Part shown: positions 1-6,120 of the stretch, in pieces | How the letters are laid out: every line of letters starts with the position of its first letter | Numbering within the stretch: position 1 is the first letter of the stretch | Position numbers and translations under genes: made by a program | Notes under the pieces: model-generated | What the model was told of the DNA's origin: nothing | Seen by the model: only the letters and a program-made list of their open reading frames with translations | Databases searched by the model: none | From: a bacterium | GTDB lineage: Bacteria; Patescibacteria; Dojkabacteria; SC72 | Direction: 5' to 3' | Length of the DNA: 8,433 bases | Assembly: GCA_029553845.1 (NCBI GenBank) | Contig: JAKPKF010000398.1 | Location: forward strand, 1-8,433

Positions 1-321
1 CAGATAGATTTAAGAGTGACTACTTTTGGTGGCAATTCTGGGGGTGGTTCTAGTACAGAAGTTGATCCAGTATATACAGCAGACAAACCTAGCATAGTAT
101 TTAGCTACAATGGAGATGTTGCACTAGAATATACAGGAGACAATATTACAAAGATTACAAAGAATATAGATGGTGTAATTACAGAAACAGACTTAGCGTA
201 TGAATATACTGGTGGATTATTAACAAAACTTACTAAAACGAAAGATGGTGTGAGTAAATATAAGACATTAACTTATACAGACGGTTTATTAACTAATATT
301 AGTGCATGGGAGGAAGTATGA
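1..321 (+). CDS. C-terminal end of a phage structural protein with YD-like repeats (5' partial)
   Basis: The frame is open from the first base, so this is the last 106 codons of a longer gene. A GTG at 16 exists, but nothing favours it as a start. After a Gly/Ser-rich linker (codons 10-18) come three short degenerate repeats of the form Y-T-G/D-x-L/I-T-K-I/L-T followed by DG, beginning at codons 44, 69 and 92, so the spacing is 25 and 23 residues. They resemble the YD/RHS-type beta repeats that end many virion proteins; the exact family is not recognised. There are no membrane segments and no catalytic motif. The TGA stop (319-321) overlaps the next ATG as ATGA, implying translational coupling. 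Coding is secure; the role (tail or appendage protein) is inferred from the neighbours. Confidence 0.75.
   Translation, partial: QIDLRVTTFGGNSGGGSSTEVDPVYTADKPSIVFSYNGDVALEYTGDNITKITKNIDGVITETDLAYEYTGGLLTKLTKTKDGVSKYKTLTYTDGLLTNISAWEEV
130..309 (+). repeat. Three degenerate YTG-DG peptide repeats within the partial gene
   Basis: In codons 44-103 the pattern Tyr-Thr-Gly/Asp, then Leu/Ile-Thr-Lys/Asn-Ile/Leu, then Asp-Gly recurs about every 24 residues; the last copy is truncated before its DG. The similarity is at protein level, and the DNA copies have diverged, so this is an old duplication. Such repeats usually form beta-hairpins or a wound beta sheet in extracellular or virion proteins. 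Confidence 0.5.
308..314 (+). promoter_or_regulatory. Shine-Dalgarno that decides the start at 318
   Basis: The purine run GGGAGGA lies four bases before the ATG at 318. It favours that ATG over the in-frame ATG at 306, which lies upstream of the site. The ATG at 318 also forms an ATGA overlap with the upstream stop. Spacing is slightly short, but re-initiation across the overlap would compensate. Confidence 0.6.
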
Positions 322-584
322 AACCAGGATTAGATGAATCATCAACACAAGATACCTTAGTAGTTAGAGATGGGGATGTTTACAAAAAGTTTTCCGTAGT
401 AGAAGAAGTTTTTGACCCTACACCCCTAAAAGAGGAACTGGCTAACTTAGAAGTTCTTCAACCCACCAATCAGGAAGTAATAAATTTAGCTAAACAGGGA
501 ATAATTCATCCTTATTACGACCCAAATATTCAGCAAAGAATAGATTGGTTAAAATCTAAAATAGCAGAAATGGAGGCAATGTAA
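318..584 (+). CDS. Small phage protein with a charged helical C-terminus, function unknown
   Basis: 88 aa, starting at the ATG of an ATGA overlap. Residues 12-32 look beta-rich and include an RDGDVYKK stretch. Residues 36-46 and 70-86 look helical; the latter is rich in K, E, I, L and M and could form a short coiled coil. Between them lies a PT-x-QEVINLAKQGIIHPYYD segment (49-68) whose HPYYD element is the most distinctive part. There is no signal peptide or membrane segment. The position between a repeat-bearing structural protein and a large adhesin-like protein suggests a tail-fibre assembly helper or minor virion protein, as small genes between fibre genes often are. That is inference from context; I do not recognise the family. 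It is coupled to the next gene by a TAATG overlap. Confidence 0.8.
   Translation: MKPGLDESSTQDTLVVRDGDVYKKFSVVEEVFDPTPLKEELANLEVLQPTNQEVINLAKQGIIHPYYDPNIQQRIDWLKSKIAEMEAM
572..576 (+). promoter_or_regulatory. Strong Shine-Dalgarno for the 705-aa protein
   Basis: GGAGG lies inside the end of the upstream gene, seven bases before the ATG at 584, which is near-ideal spacing. The site is notable because none of the genes from 2919 onward has a comparable one. Confidence 0.75.
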
Positions 585-2701
585 TGGCATGGACATTTTG
601 GCAACCAGCAAAACCAACGAATTTAACAGGGTCACTCGTGGCTGGCGGTTCTTTGGCTGCAAATACAACTTATTATTTTAAGGTTTACGCTTGGGATGCT
701 GGAAATACCACCACAACCAGGAACTCTTTGACCCAATCTTCTAATCAAATTTATTCTCCTTATTCGAACACTTTTTCAATTACAACTGATTCAACCAATA
801 AATCTGTTTCACTAACTTGGGACAAAGTTTACAAAAGAAATGGAACAACAGAGGTTGATGCCTACGAAGTTATTATGTCCACAGCTGATGATATGGATAC
901 GGCTCAAGATGATGCCTGTTTGTATCCTAATGATGTCAGTTATTACACTCCAGCAACAACCACTAACGCTTTTACGATAACCAAAGCTCCTACCACAACG
1001 GGGGTTTTATCTGCCTATCATAAAAATATAAAAGATGGCATTCCTTATTGTATCTGGGACGGGGCTACTCCCTCTTGTACTTTTAAGTCCTTATATGACG
1101 CTTTAACTGCCGACCCCTATTACAATATCTTTGCCAAGAAATTTACTTCGTTTAACGACCCGAATAATATTTTAGGTTATGAATTTTTAGCCACAATTTA
1201 TATCACCCGTTATAGCGGTGATAGCACCGATGGGGTATATACGTTTGTTTCTTTGGGAGATTTTGTCATTAACTACGGGGGTTTTAATTGTGGTGGCTGT
1301 AAGTATAATGTGCAAAATTCATACCTATTTTTCTGTGGTTCTACTCACGCAGGAGGAATGAATGTCTTTGGGATTCCTAATGCTGGTTCAATTTTACAAA
1401 ACAATGTTTTACGCTACACTTTGGGAACAACTCCAGGTGGCAAGTCTTGGGGTAGTTTAGGTCAAAATTATGCCCCGTTTATAAACAATAATGTGGTTTC
1501 TGATGGAAATGTTTATCAAAACTGGAAACAAACAGGGGAAGGTATCAATAAACCAGTCTTATACATTTCTAATTCTGGCTTTAATCGGGCTACTGATATG
1601 GGAAGTATGGGTTCAGCCAATGACTCTCAAACTGACAATAGTGGAACTTTCTGGGGAATGTACTTTACCCTAATGGGTTATAAGAGAATGAAAAAGTTGG
1701 TTTTGAATAATCGTTATGGTTGGTATTTTTATAATTCTACCCGTTTTGGTTATGATATGACCAACAATCTTTATGAGTTTTTTCAAAGTGGTCAGCAAAG
1801 TTTTATTGATTGTATTTGGAGATATAGGAATTTTACGGGAATAGCTGATAGCGATGGCTGGAATCCCAAACTTCGTACTTATTCTTATTATGGTCCACAA
1901 ATAAAAAATAGTCTTTTCTACATTGGTAAATCAGTAATGATAACCGTTAAAGATAAGAATGGTAACCCTATTTCAGGAGCTAAGGTTAAGTTTGAAAGTT
2001 CAACAGGAATAAATTTGACCAGAGGAAACACTCTAAATGATGTTTGTCGGGTGGGCGGTTCAGCTAGAAGTAATGGAAACAATTATGATTCTACTGAAAC
2101 AACTATTACTCACGATGATGATGATATTTGGTTAAAAGAAAATCTTACAGAGGGAAATATTGCTGTACCAACAGTGGGAAATACTTACTGGTATGGGGCG
2201 GAAAAGATAACTATTTTAAGTCGGGATAGTGCGGTTGTCCCTTGGGCTACCTATACTCATCACTATACTGCTACTCGTGGTGTTGATGGAACTCCTAGTG
2301 GCTGGATAATTTCTGGTAATGCTCAGTATGACCAACGATTAGTTAATGCTCCTGAATATTTAACCACTGATGCCAATGGCTTTACTTTTAACGCCACTTT
2401 ATTTAGAGTTTATAAAACAAGTGTTTTGGATAAAAACGATTTTTTGACTAATTATTTAGCTAATAATTGGGCAACCGAGTATGAATGGGGACCAGTTAAA
2501 GTAACTATTACTGCTCCAGGCAAACAAACAAGAACTATATATATTTCTGACTCTTATGCTATCGCTTTAGGTACAGAACCTATAAACTTGGAAGTGAATA
2601 TGGATAGTCAGGTTCCAATACTTGTGGTTGATGGGGACAAATTAGTATTAAACGAGTTACCCGAAAGTGTTGAAAATATAGCGGGTTATATGGAATTATA
2701 G
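584..2701 (+). CDS. Large multidomain phage adhesin / receptor-binding-like protein
   Basis: 705 aa. Residues 8-134 look like an FN3 module with long loops (YYFKVYAWD near 30-38, SVSLTWDKV near 74-82). Residues about 155-450 are rich in Asn, Gly and aromatics, with recurring short strands and NN turns (for example INNNVVSDGNVYQN, LVLNNRYGW, IKNSLFYIG), suggesting a right-handed beta-helix or similar fibre fold. A CGGC motif sits at 236-239 with another Cys at 251. From 452 an Ig/transthyretin-like domain begins (VKDKNGNPISGAKV, 455-468) and its TDANGF element appears only at 595-600. The intervening segment carries TRGVDGT (564-570), a motif seen in phage structural proteins. No catalytic residues are evident. 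The start is fixed by GGAGG and a TAATG overlap. Arginine codons differ from the neighbouring genes, suggesting separate acquisition. A host-binding or decoration role is inferred. A polysaccharide-degrading tailspike is possible but unsupported. Confidence 0.75.
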   Translation: MAWTFWQPAKPTNLTGSLVAGGSLAANTTYYFKVYAWDAGNTTTTRNSLTQSSNQIYSPYSNTFSITTDSTNKSVSLTWDKVYKRNGTTEVDAYEVIMSTADDMDTAQDDACLYPNDVSYYTPATTTNAFTITKAPTTTGVLSAYHKNIKDGIPYCIWDGATPSCTFKSLYDALTADPYYNIFAKKFTSFNDPNNILGYEFLATIYITRYSGDSTDGVYTFVSLGDFVINYGGFNCGGCKYNVQNSYLFFCGSTHAGGMNVFGIPNAGSILQNNVLRYTLGTTPGGKSWGSLGQNYAPFINNNVVSDGNVYQNWKQTGEGINKPVLYISNSGFNRATDMGSMGSANDSQTDNSGTFWGMYFTLMGYKRMKKLVLNNRYGWYFYNSTRFGYDMTNNLYEFFQSGQQSFIDCIWRYRNFTGIADSDGWNPKLRTYSYYGPQIKNSLFYIGKSVMITVKDKNGNPISGAKVKFESSTGINLTRGNTLNDVCRVGGSARSNGNNYDSTETTITHDDDDIWLKENLTEGNIAVPTVGNTYWYGAEKITILSRDSAVVPWATYTHHYTATRGVDGTPSGWIISGNAQYDQRLVNAPEYLTTDANGFTFNATLFRVYKTSVLDKNDFLTNYLANNWATEYEWGPVKVTITAPGKQTRTIYISDSYAIALGTEPINLEVNMDSQVPILVVDGDKLVLNELPESVENIAGYMEL

Positions 2702-2918
2702 TATTAATGAAATAATAGTTTAACATTACTGATATGAACAGAATAAATCAACATATTTTTTGGACAACAATGTTAATATTAATGTCTACTATAATTATTA
2801 CAATTATTGTTTTCTTTGACAAAGTTTGTTTGTTTTTGGGTTCTTTTTTTATTTGGTTGTGGCGGAGACTTTGTTAAAGTGGTATATTTAATAGTAGTTT
2901 AATTTAAAATTTATAAAC
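2702..2918 (+). other. AT-rich intergenic gap separating two gene blocks
   Basis: This is the largest gap in the window (217 bp) in an otherwise overlapping gene series. It is very AT-rich and contains one start-to-stop frame for a hydrophobic 47-aa peptide (2734-2877), a TTGACA hexamer at 2816 without a matching -10, a TATATT at 2883, and TTAACATT/AATGTTAA inverted arms (2720-2727 and 2769-2776) with a 41-base loop that is too long for a terminator. There is no GC-rich hairpin with a T-tract. It probably marks a module boundary and may include a weak promoter for 2919, but none is convincing. Confidence 0.5.
2734..2877 (+). CDS. Possible 47-aa membrane peptide
   Basis: An ATG at 2734 opens a 47-codon frame ending TAA at 2875-2877. 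The peptide starts MNRINQH, then has a hydrophobic stretch of about 19 residues (10-28, rich in I, L, M, T, F), a short polar turn (DK, 29-30), a second hydrophobic stretch (31-43, with aromatics W and F) and a basic end (WRRLC). This could be a two-pass hairpin or a single-pass protein, in the size range of small holin-like or phage-encoded membrane proteins. Against it: no Shine-Dalgarno, and T-rich DNA yields hydrophobic frames by chance. In favour: it fills most of the only real gap and has charged residues placed as a membrane protein would. Function unknown. Confidence 0.3.
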   Translation: MNRINQHIFWTTMLILMSTIIITIIVFFDKVCLFLGSFFIWLWRRLC

Positions 2919-3632
2919 ATGGAACTACAAGAAATTGATTTAAATATCGGGAGAAAGACTCAATTGATTAACTCTAGCGGAACCTTTGTAGACGGTAATG
3001 TCACAGAAGCTGATTGTACGTCTTTTGTAAACGACAGGTACAGACAGTTATACATCAAATTTGCAAACAAGTTTCCAGAGTACGGTCAATATAATGAGCC
3101 GTTGGACTTGAAAGAAAATACAGCGTTTTACGCATTTAGCGGTCTTACAGAGGATATGTTAGTGCTTAACTATGTAGGTATCAAATATTCAAGTACAGAC
3201 GAAAATTATACGACAGTAAAAAGAAGAGAAGGAAACTTACTCTTTAAAAATAATACTGACACGACAAGGTTCGATAAAAGTCATCCATATTTCAAATTTA
3301 CAAAAGACACTACGGACGGTTTTGGTATTACAATAATGCCAACACCAGACGCAGACGTTACATCTGGACTATACGTAGAGTATGTAATCCTTCCAGACGA
3401 GCTTTCAGGGGTTGGTGATGTACCAAATCTACCAGACGGATTACAAGATGTTTTAGTCGCTTATGCTATCGCAGATGTGTGGGAGGCAAAAAGAGACTGG
3501 AGCAATAGCAATCAAGCTCTTAATAGGGCTAAGGACCTGGATAAAGAGTTCTTTGACAATTACAAACCAAAGACTTCTTTAACACCAGTCAAATATGGTA
3601 TTGGTAAATCATTTAATCCTTTTAATAGATAA
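2919..3632 (+). CDS. Putative head-tail adaptor protein (podovirus gp4/gp11-like)
   Basis: 237 aa, no signal peptide or membrane segment. An N-terminal helical part includes FVNDRYRQLYIKFANKFPEY (37-56). A beta-rich middle follows. The C-terminal part has VEYVILPDELSG, then PDGLQDVLVAYAIADVWEAKRDWS and another helix (ALNRAKDLDKEFFDNYK). This helix-beta-helix plan, and the lone V-x-YV-x-x-P strand followed by a helix containing an L-V-x-YAIAD-like run, resemble head-tail adaptor proteins (P22 gp4, T7 gp11 class), which bind the portal and receive the tail nozzle. It is somewhat longer than those (about 166 and 196 aa). The next gene resembles a nozzle protein, which supports the assignment. 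The ATG follows an AT-only leader with no Shine-Dalgarno. The stop overlaps the next start as TAATG. Coding is certain; the function is inferred. Confidence 0.65.
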   Translation: MELQEIDLNIGRKTQLINSSGTFVDGNVTEADCTSFVNDRYRQLYIKFANKFPEYGQYNEPLDLKENTAFYAFSGLTEDMLVLNYVGIKYSSTDENYTTVKRREGNLLFKNNTDTTRFDKSHPYFKFTKDTTDGFGITIMPTPDADVTSGLYVEYVILPDELSGVGDVPNLPDGLQDVLVAYAIADVWEAKRDWSNSNQALNRAKDLDKEFFDNYKPKTSLTPVKYGIGKSFNPFNR

Positions 3633-5185
3633 TGGCATACACACCTGAGTTCGTAAAAGCAAATAAACAGGGCAGACCCTTAGAGAGGGAAAATCGACCA
3701 ATTACAATCAGTAACTTCGCACTTGGAACAGACCAACACAATCCAACCACAAACCCGACTGGAGGTATAACTAGAATTATAAACGGACGCTGCACCAGGG
3801 GAACAACCCTAGACAGGAGAAAGGGAAAAATTGTTTTCGGGAACTCAGGCGATGCGGGTTCTGTGTATATGATGGGTGCGTTACAAGTTAGTGGAGGAAG
3901 CGATATTTTCCTAAGAATAGTAGACGGTGAAGGTGCAGGGGTACAGGTCCAAAAGTACAATGCTACTACGGACGTATGGGATGATTTAGGTTCTAATATT
4001 GGTAATGCGGACGATAGAAGGGACTGGTTTGGCACTTCTGTAACAATAGCAGGAGAAGACAGGTATTATTTTACCAACGGAATTTCTGACTTGATGTACA
4101 CAAACGGCACAACAATAACAGAAGTAACAGGGGTAAAAGCAAGGTATATTACTCATGTGGAAAACGTTTTGATAATTGGACATGCTACGGAGACGTTTTA
4201 TGAGAACCAACTTATATATTCCAAGGCAAATTCTCACCAGTTTTACAATGATTTAGACGGTTCCTATTCCGCTTCTACCCAGACGTTTTCTCTGCCAGGA
4301 GAGGTTACCAGGATTGTGAGTTTTAATTCGTTGGTGTATGCGTTTACAAAGGCAGATGGGTTATGGGAAATTGATTTGAAGGACGATACTGTAAGACAAA
4401 TTTCTACACACGGAACAATAAGTCCCAAGAGTGTAGACATTGACTGGGACGTAATGATTTGGGCGGACCAAAACGGAGTATGGGCATTACCTATTGGTGG
4501 AGATGTCCTCAAAGTATCCACAACTGTGGACAATATATACAGTCAGACTTCGGCGGAGTACATATTCCAAATAGTTGGAGGATTCAATACAGAAGGAGAA
4601 TACGAACTACACCTTGGTGACTTAACCTATCAAGGTACCGAGTATCCTAATTATACGCTTGTTTACGAAATAGAACAGAGTAGACAACTAAATCAGAATA
4701 CCTGGAAAGAAGATAGTGGAAAAGAGTTTCCTAATTGTATGGCTAAATGGACAAATGCTCTGGGTTTCACACAAAGTTACTACGGTTCAAGGACTAATCA
4801 AACTGTGTTCCAAAACGATTATGGTTATGAAGATGGCTCTGGGGTTGACATAGAACTTATATGTGAAACAGCCGACATTGAGCTTACAACAGAAAAACAA
4901 GAGGCGTTTTTAGAAGATGTTTATTTAACTTATGAGCCTAATGGTTCTGAGACTATTCCTTTGTCTTTGTATGGTAGGGTGAATACTGGAGCTTGGGAAT
5001 TGATAAAAAGTGTAGATTTACCTGCTGGGTCCAGTACTATGAATACTGTGCGTATACAAGGAGTCAAGGGATTTAAGGGAAGAAGCTTTGGGTTTAAAAT
5101 AGTGAGCAAGGACAGCAAGTCTTTTAGGCTTTATGAGATATTTGCTACCTACGGTGTAACTAATAATGACATACGACCAATATAA
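3632..5185 (+). CDS. Putative tail nozzle / DNA-stabilisation protein (P22 gp10-like)
   Basis: 517 aa, almost entirely beta-rich. Near the N-terminus is a GGI-x-RIINGR-x-x-RG-x-x-LDRRKG pattern (44-65), characteristic of a widespread phage protein class that begins with a GG, N, then R-x-G motif. The middle (about 80-320) has successive short blocks such as RYYFTNGISDLMYTNG, ARYITHVENVLIIG, VTRIVSFNSLVYAFT and WDVMIWADQNGVWALP, consistent with beta-propeller blades. Residues 400-517 look like a separate beta-sandwich. P22 gp10 (472 aa) and T7 gp12 form the hexameric nozzle below the adaptor and help keep DNA in the capsid. Length, fold impression and position directly after an adaptor-like gene fit this. 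An alternative is a baseplate or tail protein of a long-tailed phage. The start overlaps the upstream stop (TAATG); there is no Shine-Dalgarno. Confidence 0.65.
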   Translation: MAYTPEFVKANKQGRPLERENRPITISNFALGTDQHNPTTNPTGGITRIINGRCTRGTTLDRRKGKIVFGNSGDAGSVYMMGALQVSGGSDIFLRIVDGEGAGVQVQKYNATTDVWDDLGSNIGNADDRRDWFGTSVTIAGEDRYYFTNGISDLMYTNGTTITEVTGVKARYITHVENVLIIGHATETFYENQLIYSKANSHQFYNDLDGSYSASTQTFSLPGEVTRIVSFNSLVYAFTKADGLWEIDLKDDTVRQISTHGTISPKSVDIDWDVMIWADQNGVWALPIGGDVLKVSTTVDNIYSQTSAEYIFQIVGGFNTEGEYELHLGDLTYQGTEYPNYTLVYEIEQSRQLNQNTWKEDSGKEFPNCMAKWTNALGFTQSYYGSRTNQTVFQNDYGYEDGSGVDIELICETADIELTTEKQEAFLEDVYLTYEPNGSETIPLSLYGRVNTGAWELIKSVDLPAGSSTMNTVRIQGVKGFKGRSFGFKIVSKDSKSFRLYEIFATYGVTNNDIRPI

Positions 5186-6120
5186 TGGCAGAAACTTTAA
5201 CATTAGAACAATTAAGAGCTGGGGATATGCCTCAGCAGCCTACAAGGCTACCTAAGAATGAAATCAAATGGTGGCAAGTAGAAACCGTCCAAGCAGCAAA
5301 AATATACTATGGTGATTTTGCCATTAATAAGGGTGAAATGACTATTGGTTCTGGTGATAATGTTTTCAAAGCAGACAGTAATGGTATTTATCTTGGGAAC
5401 AAAGAGTACGGTTCTGCACCATTTCGGGTTGATATGTCTGGAAACCTATATGCAGAGAATGTAAATCTTTCAGGGGAAATCAATGCAACCAGCGGTACGA
5501 TTGGTGGTTTTACTATTACTCCTACACAAATGTATGGGGGTATTATTAAGACTGGTCAAGCAGTAGGTGCAGGTGAAAGCGGTGTTATTATGGATACCGA
5601 CGGGTTACGTGGGTATAGTAACATTCTTGGAGAAGTGTTTAATTTACCAACGGATGGAAGTGCTCCTACCTTTAGTAGCGGTATCATAAATAATACAGTG
5701 TTTGAAATAAACACGAACGCCATTATGAGAACGTCCGAAGATGTCGGTGATGGGACTGCGAACAGTGCAGGTATTTTAATAAATGAAACAGGTTTTTATG
5801 CTACACAAGCAAACCAAACCTTAGCTAATGCGAATGTAAGAATACTTTCTGATGGTACTGCGGTATTTAGTGGTTCTGTAAAAGGTGGAATGACTGACTT
5901 TATGGTCGGAGAAGGGTATTTCATGGGACTGTCTGGTGGTGTTTATAAAATGGCAGTTGGTAATCCAGGTGGTAATTATATGTCATGGGATGATGAACAG
6001 CTTAGAATTAAAGGTATAATAGAATTAGATGGACCACTAAACCTTGAGGGTTATGCAACAGCAAGTTTGCCTGTACCTCCAAGTAATCCAGGGTTAAGTT
6101 TAGCATTAGCTTGGGAATAA
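5185..6120 (+). CDS. Tail fibre / appendage-like structural protein with GTIGGFTI motif
   Basis: 311 aa. After a short polar N-terminus containing KWWQVE (28-33) there are repeated beta-strand units: FKADSNGIYLGN (61-72), FRVDMSGNLYAENVNLSG (80-97) and GEINATSGTIGGFTIT (97-112). The series D-x-x-GN-L-x-A-x-N-x-x-L-S-G followed by a SGTIGGFTI motif is common in phage tail fibre and tail-tip proteins, including the C-terminal parts of host-specificity proteins. Later there is another unit, RILSDGTAVFSGSVKGG. The Gly/Ser/Asn/Thr-rich character, few charged residues and absence of Cys fit a trimeric beta fibre. The C-terminus ends in a Pro-rich PVPPSNPGLSLALAWE. It sits between the nozzle-like protein and the 714-aa fibre protein, so it may connect the tail to that fibre (inferred). 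Both ends are TAATG overlaps, and there is no Shine-Dalgarno. Confidence 0.65.
   Translation: MAETLTLEQLRAGDMPQQPTRLPKNEIKWWQVETVQAAKIYYGDFAINKGEMTIGSGDNVFKADSNGIYLGNKEYGSAPFRVDMSGNLYAENVNLSGEINATSGTIGGFTITPTQMYGGIIKTGQAVGAGESGVIMDTDGLRGYSNILGEVFNLPTDGSAPTFSSGIINNTVFEINTNAIMRTSEDVGDGTANSAGILINETGFYATQANQTLANANVRILSDGTAVFSGSVKGGMTDFMVGEGYFMGLSGGVYKMAVGNPGGNYMSWDDEQLRIKGIIELDGPLNLEGYATASLPVPPSNPGLSLALAWE

Noticed and set aside
306..317. ATG at 306 as start of the 88-aa protein
   Set aside because: The GGAGG lies downstream of it and points to the ATG at 318, which also overlaps the upstream stop.
1491..1673. 60-aa + strand frame inside the 705-aa gene
   Set aside because: It is an out-of-frame shadow with no start signal and no domain character.
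2720..2776. Inverted repeat TTAACATT/AATGTTAA as a terminator of the first gene block
   Set aside because: The loop is 41 bases, the arms are AT-only and there is no T-tract placed after the second arm.
2816..2844. Perfect TTGACA at 2816-2821 as a promoter for the gene at 2919
   Set aside because: At 16-18 bases spacing the downstream hexamers are GGGTTC, GGTTCT or similar, with no resemblance to TATAAT.
2871..2903. TTGTTA and TATATT/TTTAAT elements before 2919 as a promoter
   Set aside because: No pair with 16-18 base spacing matches well; in AT-only DNA such hexamers are expected by chance.
3622..4035. 137-aa antisense open frame, and other minus-strand frames (1670-1900, 3986-4237, 4264-4533, 7755-7955)
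   Set aside because: They lie wholly opposite well-supported genes, lack ribosome sites, have low-complexity or Ile/Pro/Ser-rich products without domain character, and arise from the codon pattern of the + strand genes.
6111..6119. TTG start at 6111 for the 714-aa protein
   Set aside because: The ATG at 6120 forms the same TAATGGC junction as the other genes and yields an MA start like its neighbours; the TTG adds only three residues.
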